64,000 nucleotides of DNA from Candidatus Proruminimicrobium quisquiliarum (lineage in GTDB: Bacteria > Elusimicrobiota > Endomicrobiia > Endomicrobiales > Endomicrobiaceae), in the NCBI GenBank assembly GCA_018433245.1, contig JAHDRN010000005.1:155881-219880 (forward strand), in the 5' to 3' direction. A program made the position numbers and the translations under genes. The notes beneath the pieces were generated by a model, which saw nothing but the letters and a program-made list of their open reading frames with translations, made no database searches and was not told where the DNA came from. Below, one piece after another: positions 1 through 8,224 of the stretch; the stretch's first letter is position 1; the number at the start of each line of letters is the position of its first letter.

Positions 1-1
1 T

Positions 2-976
2 GACATTCCCACCGTCATTAACTCCGAATCTCTTCCGAGCGTTACTTATCTCCCAAGCGGAACTCAGGATTTGTATTATTCCAACAGATTGTCTTTATGG
101 CAGACAATATATAACGGAGGCAGAACTTCCGCCACAAACGAACTTGCAAAAGTGTCTTTATCCCAGGTAAAAAACAAATCTGATATAAAAACTAACGAAG
201 TAATCGCGGAAGTAAAATCAAGCTTTTATAAAATTATTCTTATTCAGGAAAAAATCAAGTTTTACAGACAAACCATAGAAATTTTATCAAAAAATAAAAG
301 ACTGCTGAATGATGAGAACAATTTAAAAGATAAACTTGAAATATGCGAATACGAATACGGCATCCAGATGCTTGATTTTTTAAATTTAATAGGTTTGGGT
401 TTGGACACAGTCATTGAATTGTCCGGGTCCATAGAAATTGAAAATTTGGATTTAAACATAGACCAGTGTATTTTATGGGCTTACCAATTCAGGCCGGAAA
501 TGAAAAACACTCAATATCAGGAAACAATTGACGGAATAGAAGTAAATCTGCTGACTATGGAGAAATATCCGACAATTATGTTCGGCACTTCTTACGACTG
601 GCTTATGGGAGATTCCAGAGGCATTGAAAAAGACTGGTACATTTCATTAAACCTCAACGTTCCCATATTTGACGGAGGTTCTTTATTCGCAAAGATAAAA
701 GAAAAAAAGATACAGGCGCGGCAGGCAACGCTTGAAAGATCAAAAGAAGAAGAAAAAATAAAGCTGCAGGTAAGAAAAGCTTTCGCCAAATATTCTTTCT
801 GGTATGAAAAAGCCTCAAAAAATACCGAACCGTCAAAACAAAAAGACATAATAAAAAATCTTGAAGAACAAATATATAAAATGGATGTGAAGTATAACTA
901 TCTTAAAAGCCTGTTTGAACTTGAATTAGCCATAGGCAGACAAATATCCGAACTAAACCTTAAACTTGCAGAATAA
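2..976 (+). CDS. TolC-family outer membrane efflux protein (partial, 5' end outside window)
   Basis: The reading frame is open to the left edge, so the N-terminus lies outside the window; about 324 residues are visible. It has the look of a TolC/OEP protein: an N-terminal stretch with YYSNRLSLWQ followed by NGG, long Lys/Glu-rich helices suited to the periplasmic coiled-coil barrel, and a second repeat with the typical NLNVPIFDGGSLFAKI strand followed by another long helix. Known members form trimeric outer-membrane channels for RND, ABC or MFS efflux systems, and partner pump genes would be expected upstream. The stop codon is separated by one base from the next gene's ATG, so the two are probably cotranscribed. 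The family call is good; the substrate cannot be told. Confidence 0.8.
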   Translation, partial: DIPTVINSESLPSVTYLPSGTQDLYYSNRLSLWQTIYNGGRTSATNELAKVSLSQVKNKSDIKTNEVIAEVKSSFYKIILIQEKIKFYRQTIEILSKNKRLLNDENNLKDKLEICEYEYGIQMLDFLNLIGLGLDTVIELSGSIEIENLDLNIDQCILWAYQFRPEMKNTQYQETIDGIEVNLLTMEKYPTIMFGTSYDWLMGDSRGIEKDWYISLNLNVPIFDGGSLFAKIKEKKIQARQATLERSKEEEKIKLQVRKAFAKYSFWYEKASKNTEPSKQKDIIKNLEEQIYKMDVKYNYLKSLFELELAIGRQISELNLKLAE

Positions 977-977
977 T

Positions 978-1922
978 ATGAAAAAAAACATTCCTGTTAT
1001 ATTAATCATTACGGCCGTATTATTTTTAAATAATATGGCTTTTTGTTTTGATCAGGAAGCTTTTCTTCAAAATTATCTTTGGGATAAAGTTTCAAGTCTG
1101 CCGGCTTCAAAAAGACCGAAAATTATTCTGGTGCTGGGCGGAGGCGGAGCCAGAGGTTTGGCCCATATAGGAGTAATCAAAGCTCTTGAAGAGGAAAACA
1201 TACCGTTTGATATGATTGTAGGAACCAGTATCGGAGCGCTTGTAGGCTCTCTCTACTGCTCGGGAGTATCAACAAACGAACTCCAAAATCTTGCAAACAA
1301 TATACGCTGGAAAGATATAAGCAATTTAAACACTATCTCAATGCTGACTCTTATTCTGTCCGAAAAACTTCTCTCAACAAAAAAACTTGAGAATTATTTA
1401 AGAAAAACTTTGGGAGACAAGCAATTTTTTCAGCTGGATATTCCTTTTGCGTGCATAGCAACCGATATATCAACCGGAGAACGAATTATCTTAAAAGAAG
1501 GCGATGTCGCATTGGCTACAAGAGCAAGTTCAACGATTCCCGGAATATTTGCTCCCGTAGAATACGGGCAAAGATATCTCGTTGACGGCGGTCTTGTTGA
1601 AAATATTCCCGTATCGGTAGCGAAATTATTTGAACCGGATATTATCATTACGGTCAGCGTAGCAGCAGATATTACAAAAAACTCATTCTCAAACGTTATG
1701 TCAACTTTGTATCAGGCAATATATATACAGGGACAGCAAAAGGATGAACTAAATCTTTCAATGTCCGATATTGTCATAAGACCTGACGTTAAAGAAGTCA
1801 GCGTGCTAGATTTAAACAAAGCGGAAAACTGCATACAATCAGGATTTGTCGCAGGCAAAAACAACGTAAATAAAATCAAAGAAATTATCATTAAAAAAAT
1901 ATATGAAAAACATAATGACTGA
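978..1922 (+). CDS. Patatin-like phospholipase (RssA/YlbK type), exported
   Basis: 314 residues from the ATG at 978; an upstream in-frame TTG at 966 is possible but would place four residues before a clear signal peptide (MKKN then a hydrophobic run to about residue 23). The patatin fold signatures are all present: oxyanion loop GGGGARG (residues 54-60), nucleophile elbow GTSIG (82-86, Ser84) and the catalytic Asp in DGG (Asp203). Family members are Ser-Asp dyad lipid acyl hydrolases. The signal peptide argues for a periplasmic or outer-membrane position. It sits directly behind the TolC-like gene and its last codons overlap the next gene, so it belongs to the same transcription unit. Substrate unknown. 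Confidence 0.88.
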   Translation: MKKNIPVILIITAVLFLNNMAFCFDQEAFLQNYLWDKVSSLPASKRPKIILVLGGGGARGLAHIGVIKALEEENIPFDMIVGTSIGALVGSLYCSGVSTNELQNLANNIRWKDISNLNTISMLTLILSEKLLSTKKLENYLRKTLGDKQFFQLDIPFACIATDISTGERIILKEGDVALATRASSTIPGIFAPVEYGQRYLVDGGLVENIPVSVAKLFEPDIIITVSVAADITKNSFSNVMSTLYQAIYIQGQQKDELNLSMSDIVIRPDVKEVSVLDLNKAENCIQSGFVAGKNNVNKIKEIIIKKIYEKHND

Positions 1923-3453
1923 TTATAAAAATTATAGCAACAAAAAAATCATATTTTTTCTAATTTATATATCTATATTTTTTTTTACTTTCTTTCTATA
2001 CCATAAAACATTATCTTACGATATATCAGGCATTGATGATGATACTTTTATAACGATGAATTTTAGCAATATATCAATTGCTGATATCTTTACAAATACC
2101 ATTTTTTTAAATGATGTGTCATCATATTTTAGGCCAATTCTATCTTTATCTGTTATGTTTGACAATTTGATATCCAACTCTTCTCCTTATGCATTTCATA
2201 CGACAAATGTAATACTCCACATAATAGCATCTATATTGCTATTCTTTTTTTTAAAACGTTACTATTTTGATTTTTTAATATCTTTTTTTGCCGCATTGAT
2301 ATTTGCGGCTCACCCTATAAATATTTTTTCAGTTGCTTGGATTCCCGGCAGGAATGATTTATTGCTTTTTATTTTTTTATTATCATCCGTTATATTTTTA
2401 TTAGAATATCTAAAAACTCAAAAAAAATATTTATTTGTAATACATTATATATTATTTATAACGTCTTTATTAACTAAAGAAACTGCTTTAATTGCACCTG
2501 TTATATATATTTTTATTTTATTATATAAAAACTTATCTAAAATAAACATATTGAGATTTTTTATATTATGGATAATAACATCTGCATTGTTTTTCATTGT
2601 GTATTCCAGCATATCAGCAAAAACATTCACAATGGAACATTGTTTCAACAATTTAATAGCAAGTTATAAAGTTTTTTTTGATTATTATTGCGGGGCATAT
2701 TTTTTAAAAATACATTTTTCCGGATATGTTACAGATACCTCTTTTTATTTAGGAATACTTGCGTTTTGTATAAGTTTATTATTTGCGATTTTTTGTAAAT
2801 TGACAATATATGAAAAATTTCTTTATTTTACACTGCCCATAATAATTATTTCTGTTAATTTATTGGCCGGACAATTATTTTATCAGGCAAGCAGAATGTA
2901 TATACCATTAGCCTGTATTCTTATACCTTTTTGTTCATTTTTACAACAAATTAAAAACAAAAAAATAATATGTGTTATTTTTGCAGTCATAATATCAATA
3001 TCATTTTTTTTAACAATAAAACAATCAAAGTATTTTGAAAACCCTTTAACATTTTTACAAAAAGTAGATTCAGAAAAACCGAATTATAATACGGTTTTTG
3101 CAAATCTGTATTCTTATCATCTATTGCAAAACGGGAATATTCACAAAGCTTCCGGAAAAATTAAAGAAATCGCAGAAATAACAGGCTATAAAAACACGTA
3201 CAATCTGTATCTTTTGGCCGTAATCAATATATATGAAGGGAACTATCCACAGGCAATAAATATTCTTGAGTCTATTATCAATTTTGACAAAAAGGATATT
3301 TTGATTAAATTATTTATATGCTATAAATACGTTGGAAACGCGGATAAAAGCGCTTATTATTATAATCAGGCTGTTGAGCTTACCGGAACCCGCGAAATAA
3401 CGGATAATTTGATATACCGGCAAGAGAAAGATTTGAAAAATGTTACATTATAA
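1903..3453 (+). CDS. TMTC-like multi-pass membrane glycosyltransferase with C-terminal TPR, copy 1
   Basis: 516 residues with about ten or more hydrophobic segments in the first 380 residues and a soluble TPR-like tail after that. An acidic DD pair follows the first membrane segment (ISGIDDDTF). The loop motif HPINIFSVAWIPGRND matches the conserved HP...V.W..GR.D signature of the TMTC/PMT-like GT-C family, which uses polyprenyl-phosphate sugars to glycosylate exported proteins or glycans. The ATG at 1903 is chosen because MKNI aligns with the start of the next paralogue; ATG 1915 is an alternative. The gene overlaps patatin by 20 bases. Base composition is visibly more AT-rich than the flanking genes. 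Donor and acceptor are unknown. Confidence 0.72.
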   Translation: MKNIMTDYKNYSNKKIIFFLIYISIFFFTFFLYHKTLSYDISGIDDDTFITMNFSNISIADIFTNTIFLNDVSSYFRPILSLSVMFDNLISNSSPYAFHTTNVILHIIASILLFFFLKRYYFDFLISFFAALIFAAHPINIFSVAWIPGRNDLLLFIFLLSSVIFLLEYLKTQKKYLFVIHYILFITSLLTKETALIAPVIYIFILLYKNLSKINILRFFILWIITSALFFIVYSSISAKTFTMEHCFNNLIASYKVFFDYYCGAYFLKIHFSGYVTDTSFYLGILAFCISLLFAIFCKLTIYEKFLYFTLPIIIISVNLLAGQLFYQASRMYIPLACILIPFCSFLQQIKNKKIICVIFAVIISISFFLTIKQSKYFENPLTFLQKVDSEKPNYNTVFANLYSYHLLQNGNIHKASGKIKEIAEITGYKNTYNLYLLAVINIYEGNYPQAINILESIINFDKKDILIKLFICYKYVGNADKSAYYYNQAVELTGTREITDNLIYRQEKDLKNVTL

Positions 3454-3462
3454 AATTTCAAT

Positions 3463-5016
3463 ATGAAAAATATTTTCAATAATTACCAAAATATAAACAA
3501 AAATAAATTCTTAACTCTGCTTTTATATATATTAATCCCTTTAATTATACTATCTCTTTATTATAAAACTCTTGCCTTTGACATTTCAGGACTTGACGAC
3601 GATACATTTATCAAAATGAATTTCATGCAAACTTCAATAACAGATGTTTTTAAGAAAACTGTTTTTTTAAATAATATATCTCCTTTTTATAGACCATTGC
3701 TGCCTATATCTTTTATGATAGACAATACTATATCAAACTCATCGCCATATGCTTTGCATACCACAAATATAATGCTGCATATAATTTCATGTTTTTTAAT
3801 ATTTTTCTTTTTTAAAAAATATTATTTTAATGTATTTTTATCATTTTTATTAACATTAGTATTTGCAACACATCCTATAAATATTTTTGCAGTAGCTTGG
3901 ATTCCCGGGCGTAATGACTCATTGCTGTTTATATTTACTATAATATCCTTCATTTTTTTTATTGAATATCTTAAAAACAAGAAAACATATTTAATATTAT
4001 TGCATTTTTTTGCACTGACTTTGGGATTATTAACTAAAGAAGTCGCTGTTCTTATTCCTTTTATGTGTATGGGATATTATTTTATATTTCACAAAAACAT
4101 ACACCTAAATATCGGCAAAATTATATTCTTTTGGTTTACTGCAATATTTTCATTTTTTATCATACATCAAATTATGTCTTCTCATATTATGCCGATAAAA
4201 AATTATTTTATACATTTGACAAATTCATATAAAATCTTTTTTGATTATTACGCCAGTTTATATTTTTCAAATATACATTTTTCCCCATATGTAAACTATT
4301 TATCTTTAATTTTAGGAATAATTGCTTTCATTTTGAGCTTTTTTTTAACATTGCTTTCAAAACTATCAATACCGGAAAAAGTAATTTATTTTGCATCTCC
4401 AATATTTATAATTGTTATTTCTCTTTTCTCATCTCAAGGTCTTTATCAAGGAAGCAGACTTTATACTTCTCTTTTTTATACTCTGATTATTTTAGGTTCA
4501 TTTATTGAAAGTTTAAAAAATAAAAAAATAATATATGCTTCCCTTATAATTTTATTATTTATAACAAGTTATTTAACATCTCAAAAATTTTATGTTTTTC
4601 AAAATACTGTTTCATTTTTTCATACAATAGATTCAGAAAAACCTAACTATAATATAAATTTGGCTAATTTATATTCCTATAATTTATTACAGAACGGACA
4701 TTTTCAAGAAGCCTCTAAAAAAATTAAAGAAATTGCCGAAATAACAGACTATAAAGACAAATATAATCTATATTTATTATCAATAATTTATATATCTGAA
4801 AAAGAATATAAAAAAGCAATAAAAATTTTAGAATCACTGAATTGTTTTGATAGAGAAGATATTATGATAAAATTATTTATTTGTTACAATGCTGTCGGAG
4901 ACAGGACAAAAAGCCTGTTCTTCTATGGACAAGCGGTCAATATATATGGCGATGAACAAAGAATTCATAACTTAATAGTAAAACAAGAGGAAGATTTAAA
5001 AAATGTCAAAATATAA
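3463..5016 (+). CDS. TMTC-like multi-pass membrane glycosyltransferase with C-terminal TPR, copy 2
   Basis: 517 residues, collinear along its whole length with the preceding gene: same start (MKNI), same ISGLDDDTF acidic loop, same HPINIFAVAWIPGRND signature and a very similar C-terminal helical repeat region (DSEKPNYN, NGHFQEASKKIKEIAEIT). The pair is a tandem duplication that has diverged substantially, so it is not an assembly repeat. GT-C membrane glycosyltransferase chemistry is inferred from the family. Like its twin it is very AT-rich. Nine bases separate it from copy 1 and it overlaps the following TPR gene by 14 bases, so the genes are translationally coupled. Two non-identical copies suggest two acceptors or two successive transfers. 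Confidence 0.72.
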   Translation: MKNIFNNYQNINKNKFLTLLLYILIPLIILSLYYKTLAFDISGLDDDTFIKMNFMQTSITDVFKKTVFLNNISPFYRPLLPISFMIDNTISNSSPYALHTTNIMLHIISCFLIFFFFKKYYFNVFLSFLLTLVFATHPINIFAVAWIPGRNDSLLFIFTIISFIFFIEYLKNKKTYLILLHFFALTLGLLTKEVAVLIPFMCMGYYFIFHKNIHLNIGKIIFFWFTAIFSFFIIHQIMSSHIMPIKNYFIHLTNSYKIFFDYYASLYFSNIHFSPYVNYLSLILGIIAFILSFFLTLLSKLSIPEKVIYFASPIFIIVISLFSSQGLYQGSRLYTSLFYTLIILGSFIESLKNKKIIYASLIILLFITSYLTSQKFYVFQNTVSFFHTIDSEKPNYNINLANLYSYNLLQNGHFQEASKKIKEIAEITDYKDKYNLYLLSIIYISEKEYKKAIKILESLNCFDREDIMIKLFICYNAVGDRTKSLFFYGQAVNIYGDEQRIHNLIVKQEEDLKNVKI

Positions 5017-6004
5017 ATTTCTTATATTATTAATTTTAATGTTTGTATTGCCGTCTTATTCATTTGCCGGCAATTTGATAGAGGAAAAAATTTTACTTGA
5101 AAAAACGGATACGGCTAAAAACAAAAAAGAAGAAGTCGCGGCAAAACAAAATCTTATAAAATTTTATATAACAAACGGCAGATACGACGAATCAAAAGAG
5201 CTTTGCTTAAAACTTATTGAACCCGATTCCAAATTGACGAAAAAACAAAAATTTCAGATTTATATTTATCTTATAGATACTTACAAACTTATAAACAATT
5301 ACAATTACGCGATTGACGTTTGCAAAGAAGCCGAGTTTTTATATCCTAAAAACATTTTGCCGAAAATAATATTGGCCGATATTTACATGCAGAATATATT
5401 GTATGAAAATGCAAAAAACAAGTATCAGGAAGCTCTTTTAATTGATAAGAACTCAAGACATGCAAACGTGAAAATAGCCGACATATATGCCATGCAGGGC
5501 GCTTTTGATCTGGCATACAAACATTATGAAGCGGCCCAGAAAATTCAGCAGGACGTATCCACTTCAATAAAAATGGCAAAAGCCGCTATTGAACTCGGCT
5601 TTGTAGATAAAGCGATAAATATGCTGGAACAGGTTTACTGCACGCAAATACATAATGACGTCGCCTTAACGCTTGCAAAACTTTATAAGGAACACGGAAG
5701 ATTTAAAGATGCGGAAAAAACGCTTTTACTGGCTTTGGAAGCTAACGGATATGATTTGGACGTATCGTTAAATCTGGCTTCACTGTATATTTTATTCCAG
5801 CACTATGAAAAAGCAAAAAATCTGCTTTTATCTCTAAATACTAAATTCCCTGACATAGAAGTAATTGATTTTCTGCTTGCCGAAACATATTATTATTTAT
5901 CCGATAAAAACACAGCACGTCGGATACTGAATAAACTTATTGCGTCAACAAAATCCGAATATATAAGAAAACATTCTGAAAATATGCTCAATACGTACAA
6001 ATAA
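5003..6004 (+). CDS. Exported TPR-repeat protein
   Basis: 333 residues beginning with a signal peptide (MSKYKFLILLILMFVLPSYSFAG). The rest is a helical repeat protein with recognisable TPR signatures, for example AEFLYPKN..PKIILADIYM, ALLIDKNSRHANVKIADIYA and a run of A..LY...G.F.DAEK units to the end. TPR proteins are interaction scaffolds with no activity of their own. It overlaps the second TMTC-like gene, whose own tail is TPR-like, so it probably works with that glycosylation pair at the periplasmic face. It is the last gene before a strong hairpin terminator. Function beyond scaffolding cannot be assigned. Confidence 0.75.
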   Translation: MSKYKFLILLILMFVLPSYSFAGNLIEEKILLEKTDTAKNKKEEVAAKQNLIKFYITNGRYDESKELCLKLIEPDSKLTKKQKFQIYIYLIDTYKLINNYNYAIDVCKEAEFLYPKNILPKIILADIYMQNILYENAKNKYQEALLIDKNSRHANVKIADIYAMQGAFDLAYKHYEAAQKIQQDVSTSIKMAKAAIELGFVDKAINMLEQVYCTQIHNDVALTLAKLYKEHGRFKDAEKTLLLALEANGYDLDVSLNLASLYILFQHYEKAKNLLLSLNTKFPDIEVIDFLLAETYYYLSDKNTARRILNKLIASTKSEYIRKHSENMLNTYK

Positions 6005-6006
6005 AA

Positions 6007-6046
6007 AAAGACGCCTGTTGAAAACAAAAAACAGACGTCTTTTTTA
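6007..6046. terminator. Bidirectional rho-independent terminator
   Basis: An A-run followed by GACGCCTGTT, a short A-rich loop, then AACAGACGTC and a T-run: an inverted repeat with one mismatch flanked by A and T tracts, so it can end transcription on both strands. It lies between the convergent TPR gene and the SPFH gene. Confidence 0.85.
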
Positions 6047-6059
6047 TTTATATATTATT

Positions 6060-6968
6060 TTATTTGCTTTCTTTTCCTTTCTCTTTAAACAATTCAGCAA
6101 TTCCGGCAACAGAACCCATCACTCCGGATGTTTCCAAAGGCAAAAATATTTTTGTCGCGTTTCCGTCGGCGACTTTTGTAAGAGCTTCCATATATTTTAT
6201 TGCCAATAGGTCATTTGTAGGTTTACCGGCATGAATAGCGTTATATATTGTGTCAATTTCATATTTTTGGGCATCAGCGACTCTTTTTATCGCTTCGGCC
6301 TGACCTTCGGCTTCAAGAATAGACTGCTGTCTTTTAGCCTCGGCTTCCAAAATAACCGCCTGTCTTGCGCCTTCGGCTTTTAAAATAGCCGCTTGTCTGA
6401 ACCCTTCCGCATCCAATATATTGGCTCTTTTTTCTCTTTCGGCTTTCATCTGCTTTGACATTGAATCCGTAATATCTTTAGGAGGATCTATTTTTTGTAT
6501 TTCAACTCTGGTAATTTTGACGCCCCATTTATCTGTGGCTTCATCCATTACCGTTCTGAGCTGCGTATTTATCTTTTCTCTTGAAGTAAGAGTCGTATCA
6601 AGTTCCATATCGCCTATAACGTTTCTTAAATTTGTCTGCGCAAGCTTCAATGCCGCCATTGCAAAATTTGCGACGTTATAAACTACTTTTACCGGATCGG
6701 TTATCTGAAAGTATATTATGGCGTCTACCGTAACGGTAACGTTATCTTTTGTGATAACATTCTGAGGAGCAACGTCCATTACCTGTTCTCTCATATCAAT
6801 TTTTCTCAAATTCTGAAAAAGAGGAATGATTATATTAACACCCGCATCAACTGTTGCCGAATATTTTCCCAAAGTCTCTACTAATCCTTTTTCATACTGT
6901 TGTACGATTCTGACTGTATTTGCTATAAATATGATAACCACCACTAATGCAACAAACCATAAAATCAT
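6060..6968 (-). CDS. SPFH/band 7 membrane protein (stomatin/slipin, QmcA type)
   Basis: 302 residues: one N-terminal membrane helix (residues 1-20), the SPFH domain with the typical QYEKGLVETLGKYSATVDAG and REQVMDVAPQNVITKDNV segments, then a coiled-coil stretch of repeated A.ILEAEG units (about 190-240). Family members assemble as large oligomers that organise membrane microdomains and associate with proteases. The start has GGAGG ten bases upstream. The neighbour is an NfeD-type gene 11 bases upstream; the slipin/NfeD pairing is a widely conserved two-gene unit, with the SPFH and NfeD C-terminal domain thought to interact. No truncation or odd features. Confidence 0.92.
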   Translation of the reverse strand: MILWFVALVVVIIFIANTVRIVQQYEKGLVETLGKYSATVDAGVNIIIPLFQNLRKIDMREQVMDVAPQNVITKDNVTVTVDAIIYFQITDPVKVVYNVANFAMAALKLAQTNLRNVIGDMELDTTLTSREKINTQLRTVMDEATDKWGVKITRVEIQKIDPPKDITDSMSKQMKAEREKRANILDAEGFRQAAILKAEGARQAVILEAEAKRQQSILEAEGQAEAIKRVADAQKYEIDTIYNAIHAGKPTNDLLAIKYMEALTKVADGNATKIFLPLETSGVMGSVAGIAELFKEKGKESK

Positions 6969-6979
6969 TTTCAGCCTCC

Positions 6980-7405
6980 TTAAATATTTTTCTTAACTAC
7001 AAGTTTCGTGCCATCAACCGACTCAACAAAAACTTTTTCTCCGATCCCTACGTTTTCATCACAGACGGCCAGCCAAATTTCTCCGGCAATTTTTACTTTG
7101 CCGTATTTACCGTCTTTAATCTCATCAACGACATCCGCCTGAGCTCCTATCAACGCATCTACGTTTGTTTTTATTTTTTTCTTATCTATATATTTTTTTA
7201 AAAGAGGTCTGATAAACAGTATTGATCCAAGCGAAACGGTGCAAAAAACAATCAATTCCACGTTGAAAGAAGCCCCCAACAGTGAAAAAAGCATGGCAAA
7301 CAACGCGCCCGTTGAAAGGCATAAAAAATAAAAAACTCCGGTCGTAATAATTTCAACGCCCAAAAATATTAAAAACAAAAACAGCCAAATATACCATGAC
7401 ATCAT
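6980..7405 (-). CDS. NfeD-family membrane protein with C-terminal OB-fold
   Basis: The frame is open further upstream, but GGAGGA lies just before a pair of ATG codons at 7405 and 7402, so the protein is about 141 residues. It has three or four hydrophobic segments (WYIWLFLFLIFLGVEII, FLCLSTGALFAMLF, FNVELIVFCTVSLG) and then a small beta domain (residues 80-140, ADVVDEIKDGKYGKVKIAGEIW) matching the NfeD OB-fold. This is the short form without the ClpP-like protease domain. It pairs with the adjacent SPFH gene. The start overlaps the end region of neither neighbour: lepB ends 12 bases upstream. Confidence 0.88.
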   Translation of the reverse strand: MMSWYIWLFLFLIFLGVEIITTGVFYFLCLSTGALFAMLFSLLGASFNVELIVFCTVSLGSILFIRPLLKKYIDKKKIKTNVDALIGAQADVVDEIKDGKYGKVKIAGEIWLAVCDENVGIGEKVFVESVDGTKLVVKKNI

Positions 7406-7416
7406 AATTAATCCTC

Positions 7417-8193
7417 CTATGAAATAATTCTTATTCTTTTTAAAGGCCAATAAACTATTAACGCCCGGCCTTTCAAATATTTATCCGGCAAAGGGCCCCA
7501 ATATCTTGAATCAAACGAAGCGTCTCTGTTGTCTCCGAGCATCATATAATGTCCTTCAGGTACGATTACAGGTCCGAAATTATCTCTTACAAAAGCCGGC
7601 GGCAGCGTCGCAAATTTACCCTCTTCCCATGCTTTCTGGTATTCTTCGCGAGTTTCAAACAAGTTAAAATTTTTATAAATTTCAGTGTCTATGTGCTGAA
7701 CATACGGCTCTTTAATTTTCTTATCGTTTATATAAAGGTCCTTATCTTTTATTTCAACCTTATCTCCCGCAAAAGCCATACATCTTTTTATATAATCCTT
7801 GCTGATTCCTTCGGTTCTTTCAATTGTACTCAACGCTTCCGGAGGACATTTAAAAATAACTATATCGCCCTGTTTTACCTTTTTCATAGGCCAGATTCTT
7901 TTTCCGTCTGAAAACGGTATTCTGAATCCATATACGAATTTTGTAGCAAAAAGATGGTCTTTTTCAAGCAAAGTTGATCTCATGCTGCCTGTGGGTATTT
8001 TAAAAGCCTGTATAATGAAATACATTATTATTGAAGCTATTATAAGCGCTGTCCATCCGGTATCAACCCATGAATATACATTTTCAAAAGTTTTTTGCGC
8101 TTTTTCCGTTTTAACGAATTTTTTCTTAACGGCAAGCATAATCATTGCCAGAACAAACAAAATACATCCGATAATAAACAATTTTATTTCCAT
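7417..8193 (-). CDS. lepB: Signal peptidase I
   Basis: 258 residues with two N-terminal hydrophobic segments. Catalytic motifs of the S26 family are intact: PTGSM with the nucleophile Ser70, DYIKRCMAFAGDKVE with the general base Lys136, and the box E motif GDNRDASFDSRYWGP. The enzyme cuts signal peptides from Sec- and Tat-exported preproteins at the outer face of the inner membrane, which fits the many signal-peptide proteins in this window. The start has AAGGAAAAAGAA upstream. It lies downstream of lepA on the same strand, the usual lepA-lepB arrangement. Confidence 0.96.
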   Translation of the reverse strand: MEIKLFIIGCILFVLAMIMLAVKKKFVKTEKAQKTFENVYSWVDTGWTALIIASIIMYFIIQAFKIPTGSMRSTLLEKDHLFATKFVYGFRIPFSDGKRIWPMKKVKQGDIVIFKCPPEALSTIERTEGISKDYIKRCMAFAGDKVEIKDKDLYINDKKIKEPYVQHIDTEIYKNFNLFETREEYQKAWEEGKFATLPPAFVRDNFGPVIVPEGHYMMLGDNRDASFDSRYWGPLPDKYLKGRALIVYWPLKRIRIIS

Positions 8194-8224
8194 TTCTTTT
8201 TCCTTTTAACAAATCCTTTTATTG

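Noticed and set aside
1903..5016. Tandem TMTC-like genes as an assembly duplication
   Set aside because: The two copies differ throughout at protein and DNA level, so they are old paralogues.
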